A program made the position numbers and the translations under genes. The notes beneath the pieces were generated by a model. That model had not been told where the DNA came from. It ran no database searches and saw only the letters and a list, made by a program, of their open reading frames with translations. A DNA stretch of 29,217 bases from assembly GCA_036339375.1 (NCBI GenBank), contig JAYZBC010000055.1, forward strand, positions 1 to 29,217, read 5' to 3'. Origin of the DNA: JAYZBC01 sp036339375 (GTDB lineage Bacteria > Pseudomonadota > Alphaproteobacteria > MPNO01 > UBA2964). This document shows positions 7,157 to 14,962 of the stretch, piece after piece (position 1 is the stretch's first letter; every line of letters starts with the position of its first letter).

Positions 7157-9394
7157 CTACAGGAAACTATAGGGATCAACATCAACCTTTACACGAACTC
7201 TGTTTGGAACTCTTACCTTGGAGAGCCAATTTCGTAGAATTACTTGCACATTTTTTGTTCGTTCCGCTTTAAGTAGGAGACGCCAGCGATGTTGACCACG
7301 TAAAATTGAAAGCGGTGCGGGCGCAGGGCCAAATACAAACACTTTTTCCAAATTTGGATAGGTTCGACCAAGGGCCCGGGCAGTAGTTTCTACTTCTCGA
7401 GAATTTCGGCCAGAGACTATAAGAGCAACAAGTCTGCCATAGGGTGGCATACCATGAACCCGCCTGTCCTCTGATTCTGCTGATAAAAACTGATCGCGAG
7501 CTCCCGAAATTAGTGCCTGCATAACAGCGTCTTTAGGTCTAAATGTTTGCAAAAATACTTCGCCGGGATGTAGCGCTCTTCCCGCCCTCCCAGCAACTTG
7601 ATGTAATAATTGGAAAGTCCTTTCCGCAGCCCTTAAATCACCTCCGGAAAGTCCCAAATCGGCATCGATAACACCAACTAGTGTTAAATAGGGAAAATGA
7701 TGTCCTTTTGCCATAATTTGAGTGCCAATTAAAATATCTATTTCACGTTTTTGCATTTGCTCTACAAGACTTGCCATTGCAGATGGCCTTTGAATAGTAT
7801 CGCTCGCCATAATAGCAGTTCTCGCATTAGGAAATTTGTTCAGTACTTCCTCCGACAACCTTTCTACACCCGGTCCGCAGGCTACCATGGTTCCGGTCAT
7901 TTCACATTCAGGACACTCTTTGGGTGAATGAATAGTAAAGCCACAGTGATGGCAAGAAACAATACCTTGAAGTTTGTGATCCACCAGCCAAGAAGTGCAG
8001 TCTGGACATTTTAAACGATGTCCGCAGCTTCGACATAGCGTAAGTGGCGCGTAGCCACGCCTATTCAAAAAAAGCATTACTTGTTCGCCAACTAGCAATT
8101 TTTTTTCAATGGCAACTTGCAGAACAGGAGCTAGCCAATTCGTTTTCTCCATTTTTTCATAACGCATATCGATAGCGGAAATTTTAGGAAGAATTGCGCT
8201 TCCATGCCGTTCCGGAAGGCAGACCGTATTATAGCGGCCCAATTTTACGTTCGTGACAGTCTCCAGTGAAGGTGTTGCAGATACCAAAATAACTGGGAAT
8301 TTTCCTAAGTGGCCACGCACGATTGCCATATCTCTTGCGTTGTAGAAAATTCCTTCTTCTTGTTTAAAGGAACTATCATGCTCTTCATCAACAATTATAA
8401 GACCTAAAGTTGGGTAGGGTAAAAATAATGCAGATCGAGCTCCAACAATAACTTTTGCATATCCCCCAACTATAGCACGCCAATTATCCCGGCGTTGGGT
8501 GTTCGTAAGATCTGAATGCCACTCTAGCGGCATTGCACCAAATCGTTGAGTAAATTGCATTAACCATTGTGCTGTTAGAGCTATTTCAGGCAATAAGACG
8601 AGGATCTGTTGATGTTTAGCTAATGCTACAGCAATTGCTTCAAAATATACTTCAGTTTTTCCGGAACCTGTAACTCCATCAAGAAAAGTGACAGGAGGAA
8701 TGAAATCTTTGGTTTTTTTGTTATGATTTATAGCCGCAACTAAAATCGAGGATGCTGTTTTTTGTGCGGGAGATAAAATTTTACCTAATTTTTTATAATT
8801 AGGCTGGCTTATAGAAATATTTTTTTCAATATGCACCTTTTTAAGTAATCCGACTTTCGTCATGCCACTAATAACTGAGGGAGTTGTCTTAGCCCTGCGG
8901 CTCAAATCTGCAGCTGACCTCGGTAAACCATCGAAGAGTACATCCAAAATTCTCTTCCGCGAAGCCGTCATCTTGATTCGCGAATCAATTTTTTTATTGC
9001 GGACCATTTCCGAAGAAAGGTAAGCCGTGAGAGTTAACGGTTTATCAAGAGCAGTAGAGGTACTCATGGCCATACGCAGAATTGTACCGGGACTATTCAA
9101 GGTATAAGAGGCTGCCCAATCAATTAGCTGTCTCAACTCTTTTGTCATACAGGGAAAGTTTAGTATCTCATTAATATCTTTAAGTTTTTTTGCGTCTACT
9201 GAATAATCAGCTTCACCCCAAACAACCCCTTTAAGTTCCCTTTTTCCAAAAGGAACTGATACAAAACTTCCTGGCAAAGCCAACATCCCTAGTGGCACGC
9301 GATAGTCATATGTCCCTTTAATAGGGAGTGGTAAAAGTACGCTAACTCTGTTATCGGAGTCTTTTCTGCTAGGTGTGGCGCGCAAACTCGGCAT
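7157..9394 (-). CDS. priA: Replication restart helicase PriA (primosomal protein N')
   Basis: Superfamily 2 3'-to-5' DNA helicase that recognises stalled forks and reloads the replisome. The 745-residue protein has the N-terminal DNA-binding domain (about 15-110), Walker A GVTGSGKT at 240-247, the DEEH box at 336-339, SAT at about 372-374, and eight zinc-binding Cys at about 454, 457, 463, 466, 481, 484, 494 and 497. The late helicase motifs IGTQIMAKGHHFP and QVAGRAGR are present, as is the C-terminal domain. It is divergent from the aldolase gene, with 79 bases between the starts. Confidence 0.97.
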   Translation of the reverse strand: MPSLRATPSRKDSDNRVSVLLPLPIKGTYDYRVPLGMLALPGSFVSVPFGKRELKGVVWGEADYSVDAKKLKDINEILNFPCMTKELRQLIDWAASYTLNSPGTILRMAMSTSTALDKPLTLTAYLSSEMVRNKKIDSRIKMTASRKRILDVLFDGLPRSAADLSRRAKTTPSVISGMTKVGLLKKVHIEKNISISQPNYKKLGKILSPAQKTASSILVAAINHNKKTKDFIPPVTFLDGVTGSGKTEVYFEAIAVALAKHQQILVLLPEIALTAQWLMQFTQRFGAMPLEWHSDLTNTQRRDNWRAIVGGYAKVIVGARSALFLPYPTLGLIIVDEEHDSSFKQEEGIFYNARDMAIVRGHLGKFPVILVSATPSLETVTNVKLGRYNTVCLPERHGSAILPKISAIDMRYEKMEKTNWLAPVLQVAIEKKLLVGEQVMLFLNRRGYAPLTLCRSCGHRLKCPDCTSWLVDHKLQGIVSCHHCGFTIHSPKECPECEMTGTMVACGPGVERLSEEVLNKFPNARTAIMASDTIQRPSAMASLVEQMQKREIDILIGTQIMAKGHHFPYLTLVGVIDADLGLSGGDLRAAERTFQLLHQVAGRAGRALHPGEVFLQTFRPKDAVMQALISGARDQFLSAESEDRRVHGMPPYGRLVALIVSGRNSREVETTARALGRTYPNLEKVFVFGPAPAPLSILRGQHRWRLLLKAERTKNVQVILRNWLSKVRVPNRVRVKVDVDPYSFL

Positions 9395-9450
9395 GGACTA
9401 AACTGTACTCTAGGATTTTTGTTAGGCCAAATATTTCAGTGCGGTCAATT

Positions 9451-9477
9451 ATGCAGAAAGGCTATTTTTTTTCATGA
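9451..9477 (+). other. Possible 8-codon upstream ORF overlapping the aldolase start
   Basis: ATG at 9451 opens a short frame (MQKGYFFS) whose TGA overlaps the ATG of the next gene as ATGA. The AAAGG inside it is the only ribosome-binding-like sequence near that gene and sits rather far (14 bases) from the gene's own ATG. Translational coupling is possible, but an 8-codon frame can occur by chance. Confidence 0.2.
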
Positions 9478-10136
9478 AATTTTTTATAGATACAGCAGAC
9501 ATTAAAGAGATCCGAGAACTTTCTGAAACAGGACTGGTAAATGGGGTTACGACCAACCCTTCTCTGATTGCTAAAACAGATAGAAATTTCTTCGATGTCG
9601 TGAGAGAAATTTGTGAAATAGTTGACGGACCCGTGAGTGCTGAAGTTACCGCTACTGATTTCGATGGTATGTTGGCGGAGGGGAATACACTCGCATCAAT
9701 TTCGGACAATATCGCTGTGAAAGTTCCCCTAACTCCGGACGGCTTAAAAACTTGTAAGGCACTTACAGACAAAGGGATTATGGTCAATGTTACATTATGT
9801 TTTTCTGCTGGACAGGCTATCTTAGCAGCGAAAGCTGGTGCCTCTTTTATCTCTCCTTTCGTAGGGAGGTTGGACGATATAAGCAGTAATGGTATGCAAC
9901 TAATTAATGATATTTGTAAAATTTATAACAATTTCTCTGCTTTTGATACTGAAGTTTTAGTTGCCTCTATCCGTCACCCAATTCATCTTATTTCAGCAGC
10001 AAAGATAGGAGCACATGTGGCAACAATGCCGCCGAATGTGTTGCGCCAACTCTACAAACATCCACTTACGGATGCAGGACTTGAAGCTTTTTTAGCGGAC
10101 TGGGAAAAAACAGGGCAATCAATTTTGGATACTTGA
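9474..10136 (+). CDS. fsa: Fructose-6-phosphate aldolase / small transaldolase
   Basis: Cytoplasmic class I aldolase of the TalC/FSA family, acting either as transaldolase (moving dihydroxyacetone units in the pentose phosphate pathway) or as fructose-6-phosphate aldolase. The 220-residue protein has the compact family length and begins MKFFIDTADIKEIRE; the motifs VNGVTTNPSLIAK, NIAVKVPLT with the Schiff-base Lys at 83, NVTLCFSAGQA and FISPFVGRLDD are clear. Sequence alone does not separate the two activities; in alphaproteobacteria this short form is usually annotated as transaldolase. It is followed 3 bases after its stop by a DUF484 gene and then xerC. Confidence 0.93.
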   Translation: MKFFIDTADIKEIRELSETGLVNGVTTNPSLIAKTDRNFFDVVREICEIVDGPVSAEVTATDFDGMLAEGNTLASISDNIAVKVPLTPDGLKTCKALTDKGIMVNVTLCFSAGQAILAAKAGASFISPFVGRLDDISSNGMQLINDICKIYNNFSAFDTEVLVASIRHPIHLISAAKIGAHVATMPPNVLRQLYKHPLTDAGLEAFLADWEKTGQSILDT

Positions 10137-10139
10137 GCA

Positions 10140-10868
10140 ATGACTACCTCCCCCCCCTCAGGCGATACGACTAAAACTTTAACCAAAAAATCTATTACTC
10201 CAGAAACAGTAATATTATTCCTCAAAGAAAATCCTAATTTTTTCATAGGACATCCTGACTTATTAACGATTGTATTTCCGCCGCGGGATCATCAGAGCGA
10301 AAATGTTATCGATTTGCAGGGATTTATAGTGGCTAAATTAAGAGAAGACATTAAATTCACCAAGGCTCGAGAAAAAGAGCTGCTCACAGCCGCTGAAAAC
10401 AATGCAGAAGCGCAGTCCCGTTTACACAGTGCCGTTAAAGCCCTTCTGGATGTTAAAACTTTGAATGGATTAGTCGAGTTTACTCAAAATAAACTCCCGG
10501 CTCTGCTTTTTGTTGATTGTTCCCAAATTTGTGTGGAATCTGAGGAACCGGTTCCAACTGAATTAGGTAAAACTGGTATTTGGAAATTAAAAAATGGTAC
10601 TATTCATAAATTCATGGGTCGAACACACAACATCGTTTTGGTGCCAAAAATTACTAATTCAAGAGAAATTTTTGGTGTTTCCGGTATGAAAGTCAAATCT
10701 GCTGCTTTGATTCGTTTTTCATTTGGATCCAAATCTTTGAAAGGATTACTGGCCCTTGGCACAAAATCACCATACGCTTTTAATCCACGACAAGGGACGG
10801 AACTTCTTTTGTTTTTTTCCCACGTTTTGGAAATTTGTTTACAACAATGGCTCAACAAAAAGACATAG
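10140..10868 (+). CDS. DUF484 family protein
   Basis: Cytoplasmic protein of unknown function, 242 residues. Family features are the N-terminal ITPETVILFLKENPNFFIGHPDLLTI segment (about 19-44), a coiled-coil-like stretch KLREDIKFTKAREKELLTAAENN (about 66-90), and a GAF-like C-terminal half (about 105-240) with GLLALGTKSPYAFNP. DUF484 genes stand directly before xerC in many proteobacteria, which supports the call. Here it starts 3 bases after the aldolase stop, and its 3' end overlaps xerC by 22 bases, so all three are likely co-transcribed and possibly co-translated. The biochemical role is not known. Confidence 0.88.
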   Translation: MTTSPPSGDTTKTLTKKSITPETVILFLKENPNFFIGHPDLLTIVFPPRDHQSENVIDLQGFIVAKLREDIKFTKAREKELLTAAENNAEAQSRLHSAVKALLDVKTLNGLVEFTQNKLPALLFVDCSQICVESEEPVPTELGKTGIWKLKNGTIHKFMGRTHNIVLVPKITNSREIFGVSGMKVKSAALIRFSFGSKSLKGLLALGTKSPYAFNPRQGTELLLFFSHVLEICLQQWLNKKT

Positions 10869-11929
10869 CCAACATATTTTCTGCCGTTAACACTTTTGAA
10901 GTCATTAGTGGTCGAAAAATTTCTAAATTCCCCATCGACCAAACTACAAAAGCGGCCATCAAAGAATGGCAGAACTCAATAATTTATGAACGGCAATTAT
11001 CAGTTAATACACTAATTGCATACACCACCGATATTCTGCTTTTTTATAAATTTTTATCTAAACACCTTGGTTTAGGTAGAAATATTACATTAACGGATCT
11101 TGAGGCTTTAAAGGGCGTTGACTTCAGGAGTTTTTTTGCTCACCGTTTAAATCCACCGAGGGATGGTGACCAGAAAGTTCCGGATAAAAACAGCACTTTA
11201 GCCCGCAAAAAATCTACTTTACGGCATTATTTTCAATTTTTAAAAAAAGCAAAGAAAGTAAATAATGACATCATCAACTCTGTGAGGACACATCCTGTTA
11301 AACCACCAATTCCAAAAGCAATAAGTACGAAGGAAGTGAAGAAAATTATTGATTTGGCCGCTACTTTGCCAAACAAAAAGTGGATACAAAAGCGGGACGC
11401 AGCCGTCCTAACTCTTCTGTATGGCTGCGGCTTACGAATAGATGAGGCGTTAAATTTGAAGATCGCCGATAAACCGATCGGGGATACCATGATTATCAAT
11501 GGTAAAGGAAATAGACAACGTATTGTGCCGGTTCTGCCAATTGTGAAAATTAGAATAGATGAATATTTTGACGAACTTAATAAAGAAACCAAAACCAACA
11601 GTAGCCTTAATAAACCCCTACCTAATAACCCATTGTTTGTGGGAACACGTGGTGGAAAACTTAATGCTCGTGCCATTCAGAGAAAAATCAAAATCATTCG
11701 TGACCTTTTAGGTTTACCGTTAACTGTAACTCCGCATGCCCTTCGCCATAGCTTTGCGACAGATTTACTTGGTGCTGGGGGAGACTTACGCACAATTCAG
11801 GAGCTCCTTGGTCACGTTTCGCTTTCTTCTACTCAGCGCTACACCAATGTGGATGTTAAACGTATGGCAGAAATCTATAATGACACTCACCCACGCGCAA
11901 AACTAGAAATTGATCAAGAAAAATTGTAA
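10847..11929 (+). CDS. xerC: Tyrosine recombinase XerC
   Basis: Site-specific recombinase that with XerD resolves chromosome dimers at dif during division. The start chosen is ATG 10847 (360 residues); a TTG 12 bases earlier is less likely. The N-terminal core-binding domain (about 40-140) precedes the catalytic domain with Arg197 (CGLRIDEA), Lys220 (GKGNRQR), His297 and Arg300 (HALRH), His323 (GHVS) and the nucleophile Tyr332 (QRYTNVD). At 360 residues it is longer than the roughly 300 of E. coli XerC, through an N-terminal extension of about 40 residues and an Asn/Lys-rich insert near 245-262. The neighbouring DUF484 gene favours XerC over XerD or an integrase. No phage or element genes adjoin it. 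Confidence 0.9.
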   Translation: MAQQKDIANIFSAVNTFEVISGRKISKFPIDQTTKAAIKEWQNSIIYERQLSVNTLIAYTTDILLFYKFLSKHLGLGRNITLTDLEALKGVDFRSFFAHRLNPPRDGDQKVPDKNSTLARKKSTLRHYFQFLKKAKKVNNDIINSVRTHPVKPPIPKAISTKEVKKIIDLAATLPNKKWIQKRDAAVLTLLYGCGLRIDEALNLKIADKPIGDTMIINGKGNRQRIVPVLPIVKIRIDEYFDELNKETKTNSSLNKPLPNNPLFVGTRGGKLNARAIQRKIKIIRDLLGLPLTVTPHALRHSFATDLLGAGGDLRTIQELLGHVSLSSTQRYTNVDVKRMAEIYNDTHPRAKLEIDQEKL

Positions 11930-11998
11930 ACTTAGACCCCTGAATGTGTAAAGTTCGGTTTCATTGGGTAATTACAATCCTTAAAGGAGGCAAAAAAC

Positions 11999-13093
11999 AT
12001 GCCGGTAAATGGATATAGCGTTTTCGATGGCGATGGGCACGTACTGGAATCCGATGAAGAACTTTCTCAATATTTCGAAGGTGATTTCGAAGGTGGTCAA
12101 TGTATGACTGGACTTAGTATTTTTCCAAGTTTAGATGGCTGGTCGCGCGGCCCTATGCTCAAGGCAGAAGATACAAACAGAAAATATTGGCATACTGATG
12201 CCCAAGTTTGGTCAGAGTGTCTTGAAATGATTGGGGCTGAGGGCACGGTCCTTTACCCTACAGCAGCTCTTGCACATGGTCTCATGCGGGACGTTGATTT
12301 CGCAAGCGCTGCTGCGACTGCTTATAATAACTGGCTTGAGGACCGTTATACCTCTAAGGACACACGGTTATTCGGTGCCGGCTGCACCCCTATTCAAGAC
12401 CCTATTGCAGGCGCGAAGGAAATTATCCGTTGTGCTAATGACAGGCAAGGTATTGTAGCTATGACGTTACCAACGGTCACAAACACGGGAAAGACCTACG
12501 GCGACAAATTTTTTTGGCCAATTTTCGAGGAGGCGGAGAGGCAAAACATGCCGCTCGCCCTCCATGGAGCACCTTCGGAAGGTTTTGGTTTTGACCACTT
12601 TACTCAATATATTTCTTCTCATACTTTGGAACACCCAGCGCCTTTATTTATTCAAATTACCGACATGATGTTCTCAGGAGTATTTGATGCATTCCCCAAA
12701 TTACGTTTTGCCTTCCTTGAAGCCGGCTGTTCTTGGATACCTTTCATGATGGATAGAATGGATTATGAATTTGATTCTATACACGGTTCAAAACACAGAA
12801 AAACCATGTGTAAAAGGCCATCTGATTATTTTCGTGACAATGATCAGTTATGGTTTGCGATGGAGCTTGGGGAAAGTTCACTAAAATACGTCATTGATAT
12901 GATTGGATCTGAAAGGATAATTTACGCATCGGATTATCCTCACGAACCTAGTACAGAAGATTTGACATCAGAACTCCCCGAGTTTCTTGAAAATCCCGAC
13001 ATATCAGACCAAGCCAAACAAAATATTGTCTATAATAATTCCCGAAATCTTTATCGCATTGATGAGAAATCTGTCGGCAAAACGGGGGACTAG
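11999..13093 (+). CDS. Amidohydrolase family 2 (ACMSD-like) metal-dependent hydrolase or decarboxylase
   Basis: Member of the amidohydrolase-2 family, which includes ACMSD, gamma-resorcylate decarboxylase and related C-C hydrolases. The 364 residues hold the family's metal ligands: DGDGH near residues 10-14, His189 in LALHGAP, His208/His212 in SSHTLEHP, Glu241 in FLEAGCSWIPF, and Asp312 in YASDYPHEP. A near-perfect AAAGGAGG lies 8 bases before the ATG. There is no signal peptide, so it is cytoplasmic. It is the first gene of a cassette with two 2-oxoglutarate dioxygenases, starting 5 bases before the next ORF. Hydrolysis versus non-oxidative decarboxylation, and the substrate, cannot be decided from sequence; an aromatic or carboxylated organic acid would fit the family. 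Confidence 0.85.
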   Translation: MPVNGYSVFDGDGHVLESDEELSQYFEGDFEGGQCMTGLSIFPSLDGWSRGPMLKAEDTNRKYWHTDAQVWSECLEMIGAEGTVLYPTAALAHGLMRDVDFASAAATAYNNWLEDRYTSKDTRLFGAGCTPIQDPIAGAKEIIRCANDRQGIVAMTLPTVTNTGKTYGDKFFWPIFEEAERQNMPLALHGAPSEGFGFDHFTQYISSHTLEHPAPLFIQITDMMFSGVFDAFPKLRFAFLEAGCSWIPFMMDRMDYEFDSIHGSKHRKTMCKRPSDYFRDNDQLWFAMELGESSLKYVIDMIGSERIIYASDYPHEPSTEDLTSELPEFLENPDISDQAKQNIVYNNSRNLYRIDEKSVGKTGD

Positions 13094-13098
13094 AATTT

Positions 13099-13947
13099 AT
13101 GGTCAATATCGAAGTCAAACCGCTGTCGAATGCTTGCGGAGCAGAAATTTTGGGAATGGACCTTACAAAACCTATAACCCAAGAGCTTGCTTTTGAAATT
13201 AATGCAGCTTGGCTCAAACATTGTGTGGTTTTAATTCGAGGACAAAATCCTACGGGGGAGGAACAAATTAGTTTTTGTGAAGCTTTTGGCACCGTTGGAG
13301 ATTACCTCAGGCCTGGATCTTTACGAAGTCAAACAATGAAAGAACGGCATCGCGCAGTTATGTTTGTCAGTAACGTTTTAGAAAACGGGGAGCCCATCGG
13401 CACTCTCCCTGACGGCGAAATGATGTTTCATACGGATACCGGTTATGATCAAAAACCACATAAAGCGACCACACTATGTGCCATTGAGATTCCAGACCAA
13501 GGTGGTAATACGATATTTTCCAATCAATACATGGTCTTTGATGCACTTCCAAAACGTTTAAAACATTTACTCAGAAATAAAGAAGCAAAAAATTCATATG
13601 AATTTGGTACGATGATAAAAACACAGAAAACCTACAGCGGAAAAAATATAAGAAGTGCTATACACCCAACAATCCGAAAACATACTGAAACAGGGAGGTT
13701 GGCTGTTTACGTAAACGAATTAATGACCGAAGAAATTATAGGACTACCAAGTCAAGTCAGTCGCGATGTGCTTGAAGAAATTTATTTATTGCAAAAAGAA
13801 AGTAAGTTTTGTTACGAACATGTCTGGCAAGTAGGAGACTTAATTATGTGGGATAATCGCTGCACCCTACATGCTCGTACCAATTTTCCCAGCAATCAAA
13901 GACGTTTGTTACGTCGAGTTACAATAGAAGACAGTGCGCTAAACTGA
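13099..13947 (+). CDS. TauD/TfdA family Fe(II)/2-oxoglutarate dioxygenase, copy 1
   Basis: Non-heme iron dioxygenase that would oxidise an organic substrate while converting 2-oxoglutarate to succinate and CO2. The 282 residues contain the facial triad HTD (His111, Asp113) and His258 in CTLHART, with the 2-oxoglutarate-binding Arg in RRLLRR (about 272-273). The family's core strands GGNTIFSNQYMVFDALP and VGDLIMWDNR are intact, so the enzyme should be active. It begins 5 bases after the amidohydrolase stop and is followed 101 bases later by a paralogue. TauD relatives act on taurine, 2,4-D, sulfate esters, carnitine precursors and others; the substrate here is unknown. Confidence 0.9.
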   Translation: MVNIEVKPLSNACGAEILGMDLTKPITQELAFEINAAWLKHCVVLIRGQNPTGEEQISFCEAFGTVGDYLRPGSLRSQTMKERHRAVMFVSNVLENGEPIGTLPDGEMMFHTDTGYDQKPHKATTLCAIEIPDQGGNTIFSNQYMVFDALPKRLKHLLRNKEAKNSYEFGTMIKTQKTYSGKNIRSAIHPTIRKHTETGRLAVYVNELMTEEIIGLPSQVSRDVLEEIYLLQKESKFCYEHVWQVGDLIMWDNRCTLHARTNFPSNQRRLLRRVTIEDSALN

Positions 13948-14034
13948 TTTGCTTGTATTAAATTTTTATTGTCTAATTGAACAGATTTTGTTTTATTCGC
14001 TGAAGTTTTAGACCTTGTATGGGGTCCAATGAAA

Positions 14035-14042
14035 AAGGAGGT
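14035..14042 (+). promoter_or_regulatory. Near-consensus Shine-Dalgarno for TauD copy 2
   Basis: AAGGAGGT lies 6 bases before the ATG at 14049 and fixes that start. It resembles the AAAGGAGG (11983-11990) before the amidohydrolase and is much stronger than what precedes, for example, rppH or the aldolase gene. Confidence 0.8.
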
Positions 14043-14048
14043 TAGTGG

Positions 14049-14900
14049 ATGGCAATCACAGTTACACCCCTAGGTGACGCTTGTGGAGCACAAATTTCCG
14101 GCATCGATATGCGGCAAAAACCTTCTTTGAAGGATATAGAACTAATTTACAAGGCGTGGTTAAAGCACTTGGTAATCGTCATTCGGGATCAGTCAGGTAT
14201 CTCACCAGCGGATCAGAAGATGTTTTGTGGTAATTTTGGTAAGATAGGAGAATACAACCGACCAAAAGAACGGCAGCACCCCAAATATGCCAGCGGTGAA
14301 ATTATGTTGGTTTCCAACGTGCGCGTGGATGGCCAAGTTATTGGGGCCCACCCAGATGGAGAAATGATGTGGCATACCGACACACCATATTTGCGCAATC
14401 CACACAAAGCGACCACTCTTTACGGTGTAGAAATCCCAAGGGTTGGTGGTAATACTTTATTTTCTAACCAATATTTGGTTTATGAAGCTTTGCCAAAAAA
14501 GATTAAGAAAAAACTTACGGGTATGTTGGCAATGAATTGTTATGAATTTGGTACTACTGTCAAAACTTTTGAAAAATATGATCGTGAGGCTGTGCCACAT
14601 CATCCACATCCCATTTTTCGGAAACATCCAGAAACGGGCCGAACTGCGGTATACGTTTGCCCCCTTATGACCGAAGAAATTATTGGGCTGGACCAACAAG
14701 AAAGTAAAGAATTGTTAGAGGAAATTTACCAATTGCAATCTCAGCCCCAATTTGTTTACTCTCATAAATGGAAAGTTGGAGATTTTGTAATGTGGGATAA
14801 TCGTTGCCTGCTTCATGCGCGTACCGACTTTTCGCCAGAACAACGTCGTTTACTAAGACGGGTGACGATAAGCGATGAAGCTGAAGTCATGGCTGCTTGA
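14049..14900 (+). CDS. TauD/TfdA family Fe(II)/2-oxoglutarate dioxygenase, copy 2
   Basis: Second non-heme iron dioxygenase of the cassette, 283 residues. Triad residues are His109 and Asp111 in WHTDTPY and His256 in CLLHART; the Arg of RRLLRR follows. By eye roughly half its positions match copy 1, and shared blocks include PDGEMM, PHKATTL, GGNT-FSNQY, MTEEIIGL and MWDNRC, so the pair arose by an old tandem duplication. The loops just after the HxD motif and around residues 70-85 and 172-192 differ most, which suggests different substrates or sequential steps. No promoter was recognised in the 101 bases before it. It is the last intact gene of the cassette. Confidence 0.9.
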   Translation: MAITVTPLGDACGAQISGIDMRQKPSLKDIELIYKAWLKHLVIVIRDQSGISPADQKMFCGNFGKIGEYNRPKERQHPKYASGEIMLVSNVRVDGQVIGAHPDGEMMWHTDTPYLRNPHKATTLYGVEIPRVGGNTLFSNQYLVYEALPKKIKKKLTGMLAMNCYEFGTTVKTFEKYDREAVPHHPHPIFRKHPETGRTAVYVCPLMTEEIIGLDQQESKELLEEIYQLQSQPQFVYSHKWKVGDFVMWDNRCLLHARTDFSPEQRRLLRRVTISDEAEVMAA

Positions 14901-14933
14901 TTTAAGTTAATGCATTTCTGGGTAAAGTTTTAA

Positions 14934-14939
14934 GGGAGG
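14934..14939 (+). promoter_or_regulatory. Orphan ribosome-binding-like site after TauD copy 2
   Basis: GGGAGG in the context TAAGGGAGGT resembles the sites before the two cassette genes, but no ATG, GTG or TTG follows at usable spacing and no plus-strand gene continues; 24 bases later the sucD stop codon begins on the other strand. It may mark a gene lost from the end of the cassette, or be chance. Confidence 0.25.
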
Positions 14940-14962
14940 TACAACGATAATTTAAGAGACTG

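Noticed and set aside
10847..11929. xerC as the integrase of a mobile element carrying the TauD cassette
   Set aside because: It is adjacent to DUF484 as in chromosomal xerC loci, and no attachment-site repeats, excisionase or phage genes are visible around the cassette.
11973..11978. TACAAT as a -10 element for the amidohydrolase cassette
   Set aside because: No -35 lies at a proper distance, and transcription would start inside the ribosome binding site at 11983-11990.
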